DNA of 64,000 nt from Gottschalkia purinilytica (GTDB lineage Bacteria; Bacillota; Clostridia; Tissierellales; Gottschalkiaceae), in NCBI RefSeq assembly GCF_001190785.1, contig NZ_LGSS01000007.1, positions 90,792 to 154,791 on the forward strand, in the 5' to 3' direction. Shown piece after piece: positions 26,615 to 35,190 of this stretch (position 1 is its first letter; each line of letters starts with the position of its first letter). The notes under the pieces are model-generated. The model saw only the letters and a list, made by a program, of their open reading frames with translations, was not told the DNA's origin and searched no databases. The position numbers and the translations under genes were made by a program.

Positions 26615-27595
26615 ATGTTTATATTCAACTACGAAGGCGGTGCATCCGCAATTTCTGTGTGGCTTGTTTGGATATTGGTATTTGTTCTGTTATTTGCTTT
26701 AAATGAAGTAACAAGAAGATCCAAGAAAGCAGGATTTTTATGCTTTATTATCATGCCTATTATACTTTCTGTTCTCTGGTTTACAGTATTGAATGATACT
26801 ACCTATACCGACTGGTTCCATCTTGCTAAGGTATATTCTTCTATTGCAGGTTGTATTGGCTTTTGGTGTATTCGCTATTTACATGGAAAAAATAAGAAAA
26901 CCGGGAAAGAATGGCGTCTTTCTGACAGTCGTTTTGCACTTTATTTCCCACCATTGATTCTTGCAATTAATATCTGTGAAGCAGTAGTTCGTGACATCGA
27001 AGTAGGACTTAAATATTCACAAGGTGGAATTCTTGCTAATGAAGCAATGTATGTACTTGGTGGTCCATGGAATTTCATGAATGCAGCAGCAGGTATCATA
27101 AATATCATTGCTATCACTGGATGGTGTGGCATCTGTATCCGTAAAAGAACTGACAAAGATAGAAGCCAAGATATGTTATGGCCAGATATGATGTGGTTTT
27201 GGATTGTAGCTTATGATATTTGGAACTTTGCATACACATATAACTGCTTACCAGGTCATGCATGGTACTGTGGATTTGCTTTACTGTTAGTTCCTACTCT
27301 ATGTGCATTTACCATTGGTAAAGGTGCTTGGTTACAACATCGTGCTCACACATTAGCACTTTGGTGTATGTTTGCACAAACTTTCCCATCATTTATTGAT
27401 AAAGGAAGATTTGCTGTATCTTCTACATATAATACTACTGCATTAACTATATGGAGTTTTGCAGCATTAGTAGCAAACATTGGAGTATTGATTTTCATGG
27501 GTTATAAGATTGTGAAGACCAAGAGAAATCCATACAAAGATGAACTTTATGTAGATATGAGAAGATATCAGGAAATAAAATCATTTGCTGAATAA
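26615..27595 (+). CDS. DUF5692-type multispan membrane protein
   Basis: A 326-residue membrane protein with about eight hydrophobic segments. I recognise it as a DUF5692-like family of unknown function. Conserved-looking polar residues inside segments (RYLHGKNKK, NICEAVVRD, AYDIWNFAYTYNCLPGHAWYCG, AWLQHRAHTLALWCMF) include several His and Cys that could bind a metal. AAGGAGGGG precedes the ATG. It heads an operon with hypB, an FeS flavoprotein and hypA; hypB follows 23 bases after its stop. A role as transporter or membrane partner of the flavoprotein, perhaps for nickel, is inference. Confidence 0.7.
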   Translation: MFIFNYEGGASAISVWLVWILVFVLLFALNEVTRRSKKAGFLCFIIMPIILSVLWFTVLNDTTYTDWFHLAKVYSSIAGCIGFWCIRYLHGKNKKTGKEWRLSDSRFALYFPPLILAINICEAVVRDIEVGLKYSQGGILANEAMYVLGGPWNFMNAAAGIINIIAITGWCGICIRKRTDKDRSQDMLWPDMMWFWIVAYDIWNFAYTYNCLPGHAWYCGFALLLVPTLCAFTIGKGAWLQHRAHTLALWCMFAQTFPSFIDKGRFAVSSTYNTTALTIWSFAALVANIGVLIFMGYKIVKTKRNPYKDELYVDMRRYQEIKSFAE

Positions 27596-27618
27596 TAAAA
27601 TATTTGGAGGTTAAAGTT

Positions 27619-28290
27619 ATGGATAATTTTAGAGTTCTTGAAATTAAACAAAGTGTTTTTGAAGACAATGATCGTCAAGCGAAGTTACTTAGAGAAGATC
27701 TGAAAAAAGAGAAAACTTTTTTACTTAATTTAATGTCATCACCAGGTTCCGGAAAAACAACGACTCTTACAAAAACGATTAATGCTTTAAAGGATGAAAT
27801 GAATATCGGAGTTATGGAAGCGGATATTGATTCTGATGTTGATGCTCACACTATTTCTGAAACTGGTGTAAAAGTAATTCAATTGCATACAGGCGGTATG
27901 TGCCATCTTGATGCAGATATGACAAAGCAGGGTTTAACTGGTTTAGGAACTGAAAATATAGATTTTGCTATTTTAGAAAATGTAGGGAATTTAGTATGCC
28001 CTGCAGAATTTGATACCGGAGCATCAAAAAATGCAATGATTTTAAGTGTGCCAGAAGGTGACGATAAACCACTTAAATATCCTTTGATGTTTTCAATTGT
28101 TGATGTTCTTTTGATAAATAAAATAGATGTATTGGAATACTTCGATTTTGATTTAGAAGCATGTAAAGAAAGAGCAAAAAAATTAAATCCAAATATTAAA
28201 ATTTTTGAAGTATCTGCAAAGACAGGTGAAGGAATTGAGAAATGGGTAGATTGGCTACGTACTGAAGTGAAAAAGTGGAATAACAATTAG
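27619..28290 (+). CDS. hypB: HypB, nickel-insertion GTPase
   Basis: A 223-residue GTPase that helps load nickel into hydrogenases and some other Ni enzymes. P-loop SSPGSGKTTTLT, the metal-site cysteine-histidine pair in GGMCHLDADM, ENVGNLVCPAEFDTGA, and NKIDVLEYFDFD (G4). The N-terminal His-rich nickel store found in some HypBs is absent. ATG 27619 is favoured by TTGGAGG 6 bases upstream; the TTG at 27604 sits in that site. Second gene of the operon. No hydrogenase is near, so its client may be distant or a different nickel protein. Confidence 0.93.
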   Translation: MDNFRVLEIKQSVFEDNDRQAKLLREDLKKEKTFLLNLMSSPGSGKTTTLTKTINALKDEMNIGVMEADIDSDVDAHTISETGVKVIQLHTGGMCHLDADMTKQGLTGLGTENIDFAILENVGNLVCPAEFDTGASKNAMILSVPEGDDKPLKYPLMFSIVDVLLINKIDVLEYFDFDLEACKERAKKLNPNIKIFEVSAKTGEGIEKWVDWLRTEVKKWNNN

Positions 28291-28323
28291 CACTATCATA
28301 GTCTCTATTGGAGGGTAAAACTT

Positions 28324-31008
28324 ATGGTTAAAGAAAAGGTACTTGATCTTGCCAATCATATTAGCAACAAAAAACGAGGTTCAAAAAATGAAATTAAACC
28401 AACAGATCCAGAATATATGATTCTTGAACCTGTTGTTACAGAAGAAATGGCGGAAGTGGCACTTTGTATGAAAATACGTAAAAAAACAACTGCGAAAGAG
28501 CTTGCTCCACTGTGTGGTAAATCTGTAGAGGAAACCACTAAATTATTATTGGATTTGGCAGTTGCTGGTGTTTGTTTTGTAAATGAAATTGATGGAGTAG
28601 ATCACTTCTGGTATGAAACTTGGGTTCCAGGTATTATGGAAATGATGGTTAACAACAAAGAAAATGTTGCAAAATATCCTCAAATTGCAGAAGCTTTTGA
28701 GGCATATGGAAGAGTAAGAGGACCAAAAACCACAGGTAATTTTCCTGTAGGGGTAGGGCTTATGCGTGTTATTCCTATCGAAAAAGCCATTGAAGGTGAA
28801 ACTAGAAGAGCATCTTATGAGGAAGTTTCTAAATATCTTAATGAAAATGATATCTTCACAGTTTCAGATTGTTCTTGTCGTACGGCAAGAGAAGTTATGG
28901 GAGAAGGCTGCGGTCATTTAAAAGAAGATATGTGTATTCAGATGGGGCATGCTGCTGAATACTATATTCGCACAGGCAGAGGTCGTCAGATTACTCGTGA
29001 AGAAGCTTTTGAAATTATTAAAAGGGCAGAAGAAAATGGTTTGATGCATCAGATACCAAATTTGGATGGTTCAGGAAAAACTCATGCAATCTGTAACTGC
29101 TGCGGGTGTTCTTGTCTTTCTTTGAGAACCGCTGAGATGTTTATAAACGCTGACATGGTACGTTCAAACTATGTTTCGCTTGTAGATAAAGATAAATGTG
29201 TTGCCTGTGGAGAGTGTGTTCAAAATTGCCCAGTTAATGCATTGCAATTGGGTCAAAAACTGTGTTCTAAGACACCGGTTACTGAAGAAATAAAAAGAAA
29301 AGAGACTCCACGTGATACAGAGTGGGGTCCGGAGAAATGGAATCCAGATTATCGTATTAATAGAAAAAATGTAGTTGATACTGGTACGAGTCCTTGTAAA
29401 ACAGAATGTCCTGCTCATATTGCTATTCAGGGTTATATTAAGCTAGCATCCCAGGGGAAATATACAGAAGCTCTTGAGCTTATCAAGCATGAAAATCCCT
29501 TTCCAGCAGTATGCGGGCGTATTTGTCCAAGAAAGTGTGAATCTGCGTGTACAAGAGGTGATATTGACGAACCTATTGCTATCGATGAAATCAAAAAATT
29601 CATTGCAGAACAAGACTTAAATACGGATCGTCGCTATGTACCTAAACGAAGACATAAATATGGTAAAAAGATTGGGGTTATCGGTGCAGGTCCATCTGGA
29701 CTTTCTTGTGCTTATTATTTAGCTATTGACGGTTATAAGGTAACAGTATTTGAGAAACAAAATGAACTTGGGGGAATGTTAACACTTGGGATTCCTTCTT
29801 TTAGACTAGAAAAGGACGTAATTAATGCTGAGATTGATATTTTAAAAGAATTAGATGTTGAGTTTAAAACAGGTATTGAAGTTGGTAAAGATGTAACTAT
29901 TAATGACTTAAGAAGTCAAGGATATGAAGCATTTTACCTTGCAATCGGTGCTCAGGCAGGAAGAAAACTTGGTATAGAAGGTGAAGATGCACAAGGGGTT
30001 ATTTCAGGTATTGATTTTTTAAGGAATGTAAATTTAGGTGACAACTCTAAACTTAAAGGAAATGTAGTTGTAATCGGTGGAGGTAATGTTGCTATAGACG
30101 TTGCAAGAACTGCTGTAAGAGTTGATGCTTCAAAAATAGATATGTTTTGCCTTGAAAGCCGTGAAGAAATGCCAGCTCTTGAAGAAGAGATTGACGAAGC
30201 TTTATCTGAAGGTATTACAATAAATAATTCCTGGGGTCCAAAGTCTATTATTACAGAAAATGGACGTGTTGTTGGTGTAGAATTTAAAAAATGTATTTCT
30301 GTTTTCAATAAAAATGGAAAGTTTAACCCTCAGTATGACGAAAATCATACAATAATCGTTGATGCAGATTATGTACTGCTTTCAATAGGTCAGGCAATAG
30401 ACTGGGGAAACTTAATTTCAGACAGCAAGATTGAATTGAATCATAACAAGACAATCAAAGCTGATCCTGTTACATTACAGACAGGAGAGCCTGATATATT
30501 TGCTGGTGGAGATGTATTTACAGGGCCTAGATTTGCTATTGATGCTATTGCTTTAGGTAAAGAAGGTGCTATTTCAATTCATCGTTATGTTCATACAGGG
30601 CAAAGTTTAATTATTGGTCGTGACAGAAAAGAATATCATTCATTAGATAAGGCAGAGACTATATTTGATGGATACGATACTCTTCCAAGACAGAAAGCAA
30701 GGCATGTGGATGGAGAAAAATCTCAAAAAACCTTTAGGGATTTGCGTGGTACCTTTACAGAAGAACAGATAAAGAAGGAAACGGAACGATGTCTTGGCTG
30801 CGGCGCTACTGTTGTAGATGAGTTTCTCTGTGTAGGATGTGGTCAATGTACAACTAAATGTAAGTTTGATGCTATTTCACTTGTTAGAAAATATGATGGT
30901 GAAGGTGTAGCCTACGAAGATATGAAAGCAGTAGTTGTTAAACAAGTTTTTAAACGTAAGGGGAAAATTGCAGTTAAAAAGGTCAAGAATTTATTTAAGA
31001 ATAATTAA
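28324..31008 (+). CDS. Multi-FeS, FAD/NAD(P)-dependent oxidoreductase (GltD-like)
   Basis: A long 894-residue electron-transfer protein. Order: a winged-helix-like N-terminus (about 1-120); a cysteine-rich domain with SDCSCRTAR (from about 182), GEGCGH and CNCCGCSC (about 257-264); a ferredoxin motif CVACGECVQNCP (292-303); the GltD FeS motif CKTECP...CGRICPRKCESAC (from about 358); FAD loop GAGPSGLS (454); NAD(P) loop GGGNVAIDVA (585); and a second ferredoxin-like CVGCGQCTTKC near 836. Glutamate synthase beta is about 470 residues, so both ends are additions. It sits between hypB and hypA. Its electron acceptor is unknown. The fusion resembles anaerobic electron-bifurcating or reductase-activating modules. 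Confidence 0.82.
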   Translation: MVKEKVLDLANHISNKKRGSKNEIKPTDPEYMILEPVVTEEMAEVALCMKIRKKTTAKELAPLCGKSVEETTKLLLDLAVAGVCFVNEIDGVDHFWYETWVPGIMEMMVNNKENVAKYPQIAEAFEAYGRVRGPKTTGNFPVGVGLMRVIPIEKAIEGETRRASYEEVSKYLNENDIFTVSDCSCRTAREVMGEGCGHLKEDMCIQMGHAAEYYIRTGRGRQITREEAFEIIKRAEENGLMHQIPNLDGSGKTHAICNCCGCSCLSLRTAEMFINADMVRSNYVSLVDKDKCVACGECVQNCPVNALQLGQKLCSKTPVTEEIKRKETPRDTEWGPEKWNPDYRINRKNVVDTGTSPCKTECPAHIAIQGYIKLASQGKYTEALELIKHENPFPAVCGRICPRKCESACTRGDIDEPIAIDEIKKFIAEQDLNTDRRYVPKRRHKYGKKIGVIGAGPSGLSCAYYLAIDGYKVTVFEKQNELGGMLTLGIPSFRLEKDVINAEIDILKELDVEFKTGIEVGKDVTINDLRSQGYEAFYLAIGAQAGRKLGIEGEDAQGVISGIDFLRNVNLGDNSKLKGNVVVIGGGNVAIDVARTAVRVDASKIDMFCLESREEMPALEEEIDEALSEGITINNSWGPKSIITENGRVVGVEFKKCISVFNKNGKFNPQYDENHTIIVDADYVLLSIGQAIDWGNLISDSKIELNHNKTIKADPVTLQTGEPDIFAGGDVFTGPRFAIDAIALGKEGAISIHRYVHTGQSLIIGRDRKEYHSLDKAETIFDGYDTLPRQKARHVDGEKSQKTFRDLRGTFTEEQIKKETERCLGCGATVVDEFLCVGCGQCTTKCKFDAISLVRKYDGEGVAYEDMKAVVVKQVFKRKGKIAVKKVKNLFKNN

Positions 31009-31047
31009 GTAGAGGACTTTTACCATTGTAAAGGATAGGTGATTAAT

Positions 31048-31389
31048 TTGCATGAATTAGGTGTTGTAATTGAGGTTGTTAGGATAGTAGAAAAAATTGC
31101 AAAAGAAAATCAATTAACTAAAGTTGATACATTGGTACTGCAAATCGGAGAGCTTTCATCAATGATTCCTATGTATGTAGAGCAATGTTATCCCGCCGCA
31201 GTTGATGGTACAATATTGCAAGACACAAAATTAGAAATTGAGATATTACCAGGCAATGCTCTTTGTAAAGATTGCAACAAAGTTTTTAATCTTATTCAAA
31301 ACCATAAAAGATGTCCGAACTGTGGAAGTATTCGTTGGGAAATATTAAGCGGAAGAGAGTTTTTTATTAAGGAAGTCATAGCCTGCTAA
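31048..31389 (+). CDS. hypA: HypA, nickel chaperone
   Basis: A 113-residue HypA. The N-terminus must be Met-His-Glu because the amino group and His2 bind nickel; only the TTG at 31048 gives MHEL, and AGGTGAT stands 8 bases before it. The GTG at 31039 would bury this end behind three extra residues. The zinc site is C-x2-C...C-x2-C (CKDC, CPNC). It closes the operon and is followed by a strong terminator. With HypB it delivers nickel. Confidence 0.9.
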   Translation: MHELGVVIEVVRIVEKIAKENQLTKVDTLVLQIGELSSMIPMYVEQCYPAAVDGTILQDTKLEIEILPGNALCKDCNKVFNLIQNHKRCPNCGSIRWEILSGREFFIKEVIAC

Positions 31390-31401
31390 AATAAAAATCA
31401 G

Positions 31402-31442
31402 AAGACCTCTTTTAGTTATTATAGTGACTAAAGGAGGTCTTT
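31402..31442 (+). terminator. Terminator of the hypA operon
   Basis: AAGACCTCTTTTAGT pairs with ACTAAAGGAGGTCTT around TATTATAGTG. In the rest of the gap to 31947 only the minus-strand tail ISIGLAIFCGIYFKK (about 31790-31835) looks like protein, a membrane-gene remnant. Confidence 0.75.
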
Positions 31443-31947
31443 AATATAGATATATATAGTTTTTAATTAGAATTTAATTATACGTGATTTTAATTTTTAT
31501 AACAAATTTTTTTACTCTGAAAAAATATTATACGTCTCCTAAAACTCAGCAACTTTAGCAAGACATTCAAAAATTCTAGAATAATTAAGATATGAAACCC
31601 TAAAAGTACAACTAGTAGACATGTTCCCATAGACAGTACATATGGACTGTGTAGAACTAATAACGTATCGAGATAAAAAGACAAATAAAGTACTCTGATT
31701 ACAAGATGTTGGGGGATTGAGATCGAAAAGTGAATAATAACTAGGATAAAGATGCCTCTTTTTTGCTCTTATTTTTTAAAATAAATACCACAAAAGATCG
31801 CCAGTCCAATACTTATTTTAATGCTTATAACTATTATCTATGATCTCTACATTGTTATTAGAAGGATATAAAGATAAATAGCTATTTAGATTTGTGATAT
31901 ATGTTATGATAGTTGAGAACGAACTAAAAAGAAATGAGAGGGAACAC

Positions 31948-32535
31948 ATGAAAACAGAAATTGATTTTCTAACAAAGCCTACTTTGAAAGGAGAAAAGGT
32001 AATTTTAAGACCTTTTGCAACGGAAGATTGGGAAAAAATGATACCTCTGTTAACAGATCCAGAAGTGAAACGCTTAACTGGATCAGTTGCTAATGATGAA
32101 GAGGCTAATGCGCCTATCAGTTCTGAAGAAGCTGAACATATTAAGCAATGGTACCAAAGCCGTAATCAGCAAACGGATCGATTAGACTTGGCTATTATTG
32201 AAAGAGCGAACGGAAAATTAGTAGGCGAAGTTGTATTCAATGATTTTGAAGAAACTACACGAAATGTAAATTTTCGTATATTGATTGGAGCATCAGGTCG
32301 TGGTAAGGGACTAGGAACTGACGCTACTGCATTATTTCTGCAATATGGATTCGAAGTGCTCGGACTTCATAAAGTAGAATTGGAGGTTTATAGCTTCAAT
32401 CCTCGAGCAGAAAAAGTCTATCGTAAAAACGGGTTTGTATTGGAGGGCATAAAACGAGAAGACTTTTTATATAATGACGAGTATATTGATACCAAGATCT
32501 TCGGATTGCTAAAAAAGGAGTATGAAGGAAGATAA
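31948..32535 (+). CDS. GNAT family N-acetyltransferase (RimJ/RimL-like)
   Basis: A 195-residue acetyltransferase of the ribosomal-protein-Ser/Ala acetyltransferase type. VILRPFATEDWEKM opens the fold; the acetyl-CoA loop is GASGRGKGLGTDATALFLQYGF; and VELEVYSFNPRAEKVYRKNGFVLEG is the standard GNAT end. ATG 31948 is chosen because GAGAGGG lies before it; the longer frame from 31894 adds 18 residues without a site. Substrate not predictable. Single gene. Confidence 0.85.
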   Translation: MKTEIDFLTKPTLKGEKVILRPFATEDWEKMIPLLTDPEVKRLTGSVANDEEANAPISSEEAEHIKQWYQSRNQQTDRLDLAIIERANGKLVGEVVFNDFEETTRNVNFRILIGASGRGKGLGTDATALFLQYGFEVLGLHKVELEVYSFNPRAEKVYRKNGFVLEGIKREDFLYNDEYIDTKIFGLLKKEYEGR

Positions 32536-32755
32536 TAATTCTAGCATGGATGAGTAATTTTGGTATTTAACAAACATTGTTCATTAAAGAAAAAGGGAAG
32601 GTTTAAAGTTGACTATATGAATGATTAGACTCATGTAGAATATCGGATAAAAATTAAAAAATTCAAAAGCACTGAGATAATAGAATTCTATACTTTTGTT
32701 ATTATATAAGAATAAAAATACAATTTAGTAATATGATATTAAGTATATATCCTAG

Positions 32756-32790
32756 GCAGATGTGTTTTTCGAGATGAGAAACATATCTGC
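32756..32790 (+). terminator. Intrinsic terminator
   Basis: GCAGATGTGTTT pairs with AAACATATCTGC (one mismatch as G-T), followed by T6. It lies 220 bases after the acetyltransferase gene. Confidence 0.65.
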
Positions 32791-33009
32791 TTTTTTATTA
32801 TTAAACTTTCAATATACATTTCCTATCACTTTTCATTTTTTCAGTTTTTTTAGTGTACAAAGGATTAGTGTTAGTTTTAAATTGTGGAAACAGAGTATTT
32901 TAGATGTATTTCATATGATGTTAAATACGGAAAGTATAGCATGACTATATCTTTAAAGTGTAATCATATAATAACATCTTGCCTAATTTAAAATAAACAT
33001 TTGCTTTTA

Positions 33010-33033
33010 GCTCATAAGCTTCGTCTTATGAGC
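33010..33033 (+). terminator. Intrinsic terminator
   Basis: GCTCATAAG and CTTATGAGC form a perfect stem with loop CTTCGT, then ATTTTT. Two terminators within 250 bases suggest a small transcript in between, but no promoter is clear. The rest of the 32536-33182 gap has no gene. Confidence 0.65.
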
Positions 33034-33182
33034 ATTTTTCTTACCCTAAAAAGAGAAAAGAAGTTTTGATTATCGATTATTTGATTCAATACTAAGGATT
33101 AATAGAAAAAATAATATATTTAGTATTTTTTTTTATTATGTGTCAATACTAGGAATAGCTTATTGAAGTTAGGAGATTATTT

Positions 33183-34328
33183 ATGTTTACATTACTTAAG
33201 AACGGAGATTGTTATATTCCTGAAAGTATAGGTAAAAAAGATATTTTAATTGCATTTAATAAAATATATAGAGTAGAGGATGAAATTTCTAAGGAAAAAC
33301 TATGGGATGCAAAAGTTATTGACTGTACTAACAAGATAATTATCCCTGGTATAATTGACCAACACGTTCACATTATTGGAGGAGGTGGCGAGGAAGGTCC
33401 AGCTAGTAGAATTCCTGAAATACAATTAAGTGAAATTGTTAATGCTGGAGTAACTACAGTAGTAGGAGTTTTAGGACTTGATAGTATTACAAGAAATATA
33501 TCAAATCTATTAGCCAAGGCTAATGCGCTCCAAACTGAAGGTATTACATCATATATTTATACAGGAAGTTATTCTATTCCTACCTCGACTTTAACAGGGA
33601 AAGTAGTTAATGATATTTCACTTATAGATAAAGTAATAGGTGTTGGTGAGATCGCTTTATCTGATTATAGATCGTCACACCCTAGTCTTCAAATGTTGAA
33701 AGAACTTGCCAGTGAGGCAAAGATAGGTGGCTTAATAGGGTCAAAAGCTGGAATTGTTCATATTCACGTTGGAGATGGTAAAGAAGGTATAGAGCTTTTA
33801 TTTAGATTAGTTCAAGAATCTGATTTTCCAATTGATATGTTTATTCCAACCCATATAAATAGGAATAAGAAACTTTTTGAACAAGGCATGGAATTTCTTG
33901 ATATGGGAGGATTTATTGATATTACTGCAGGTGAATCTTCAGAAAAAGGGTATAGTTTGCCTGATGCAATAGAAATACTTATAAAAAATAATAAAAACTT
34001 AGATAATGTGACGGTATCTTCAGATGGTAATGGCAGCAATATGGGTAATGGCATATGTAAGATGTCTCAATTATTTACTGATATGAGAGACTGTATTATT
34101 GAAAGAAAAATAGATATAACATCAGTTTTGAAAACTGCAACAGTAAATGTGGCTAAGTTTCTAAAAATTTACCCTAAAAAGGGTACTATTAAAGTTGGAA
34201 GTGATGCTGACATTCTTGTTTTAGATAAAGAGACACTTAATATAGATACTGTGATTATAGGTGGAGAAATTTTTATGAAAGATGGCAAAATAATTAAAAA
34301 AGGTAAGTTTGAAAGTTATATTAACTAA
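33183..34328 (+). CDS. iadA: Isoaspartyl dipeptidase
   Basis: A 381-residue metal-dependent amidohydrolase that splits beta-aspartyl dipeptides. The first metal site is IDQHVHIIGGGGEEG; later GEIALSDYRSS, HIHVGDG, THINRN and the SSDGNGS aspartate complete the two-metal TIM barrel. Full length. It is followed 15 bases later by cyanophycinase and then cyanophycin synthetase, so the natural substrate here is beta-Asp-Arg released from cyanophycin. AGGAG precedes the ATG. It leads the operon. Confidence 0.92.
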   Translation: MFTLLKNGDCYIPESIGKKDILIAFNKIYRVEDEISKEKLWDAKVIDCTNKIIIPGIIDQHVHIIGGGGEEGPASRIPEIQLSEIVNAGVTTVVGVLGLDSITRNISNLLAKANALQTEGITSYIYTGSYSIPTSTLTGKVVNDISLIDKVIGVGEIALSDYRSSHPSLQMLKELASEAKIGGLIGSKAGIVHIHVGDGKEGIELLFRLVQESDFPIDMFIPTHINRNKKLFEQGMEFLDMGGFIDITAGESSEKGYSLPDAIEILIKNNKNLDNVTVSSDGNGSNMGNGICKMSQLFTDMRDCIIERKIDITSVLKTATVNVAKFLKIYPKKGTIKVGSDADILVLDKETLNIDTVIIGGEIFMKDGKIIKKGKFESYIN

Positions 34329-34343
34329 TTATGGAGGTTATGC

Positions 34344-35150
34344 ATGCAAGCAGATAAAAAAGGTGTTCTTTTAATAATAGGTGGAGCAGAAGACAAAGAG
34401 GAAGAAATGACAATACTTAAGAAATTTACTAGGCTTTTAGAACACGATGATTCAAAACTTTTAGTGTTAACTACAGCAACTAAAGAGCCAGATTCTGTCG
34501 GAGATAATTACCGCAAAGTTTTTGAAGAACTGGGTATGACTAATATAGATATATTAAATATAGATAGTAGAGACGATGCTAATGATAAAGTGTATATTGA
34601 AAAAATAAGAGAATCTGATGGAATTTTTTTCACTGGTGGAGATCAACTAAGAATTACTAGTATAATTGGAGGAACTAAGGCAGGTGAAGCTTTATTCGAG
34701 TGCTATTTAAACGGTGGAATTATAGCTGGAACGAGTGCTGGAGCTTCTGCAATGAGTAATATTATGATAGTTGAAGGTGATAGTAATGAACCACCACGAA
34801 AGTGCATTTTAAAGGTTGCACCAGGTTTAAATTTATTAAACAATACAATAATTGACCAACACTTTGCTCAAAGAGGAAGAATTGGACGTTTAATTTGGGG
34901 TGTAGCACAAAATCCAGATATTTTAGGAATTGGAATAGATGAGGATACTTCAATAATTGTGTATTCAGACAATACCTTTGAGGTACTTGGGACAAATTCA
35001 GTAACTATTGTTGATGGTAAATCCATTAGAAGTTCTAATATTTCCGAACTTAAACCAGATGAAGTTCTAGCAATAACAAATGTAATATTACATGTATTGC
35101 CAGAAGGATATAGTTTCGATTTGAAAAATAGAGAGGTTTTTAGATCATAA
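34344..35150 (+). CDS. cphB: Cyanophycinase
   Basis: A 268-residue serine peptidase of family S51 that cuts cyanophycin to beta-Asp-Arg. The nucleophile is in IIAGTSAGASAMS; GIFFTGGDQLR and DQHFAQRGRIGRL are the other family blocks. Length and motifs are complete. No signal peptide, so it acts inside the cell on granules. GGAGG precedes ATG 34344. Second gene of the operon. Confidence 0.93.
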   Translation: MQADKKGVLLIIGGAEDKEEEMTILKKFTRLLEHDDSKLLVLTTATKEPDSVGDNYRKVFEELGMTNIDILNIDSRDDANDKVYIEKIRESDGIFFTGGDQLRITSIIGGTKAGEALFECYLNGGIIAGTSAGASAMSNIMIVEGDSNEPPRKCILKVAPGLNLLNNTIIDQHFAQRGRIGRLIWGVAQNPDILGIGIDEDTSIIVYSDNTFEVLGTNSVTIVDGKSIRSSNISELKPDEVLAITNVILHVLPEGYSFDLKNREVFRS

Positions 35151-35190
35151 TAATCTATGCTTTGTAAGATAAAGTAGGAGGGAATGAATT

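Noticed and set aside
32762..32944. A 60-codon frame after the acetyltransferase gene
   Set aside because: It starts in a terminator hairpin, is low-complexity and lacks a ribosome site.
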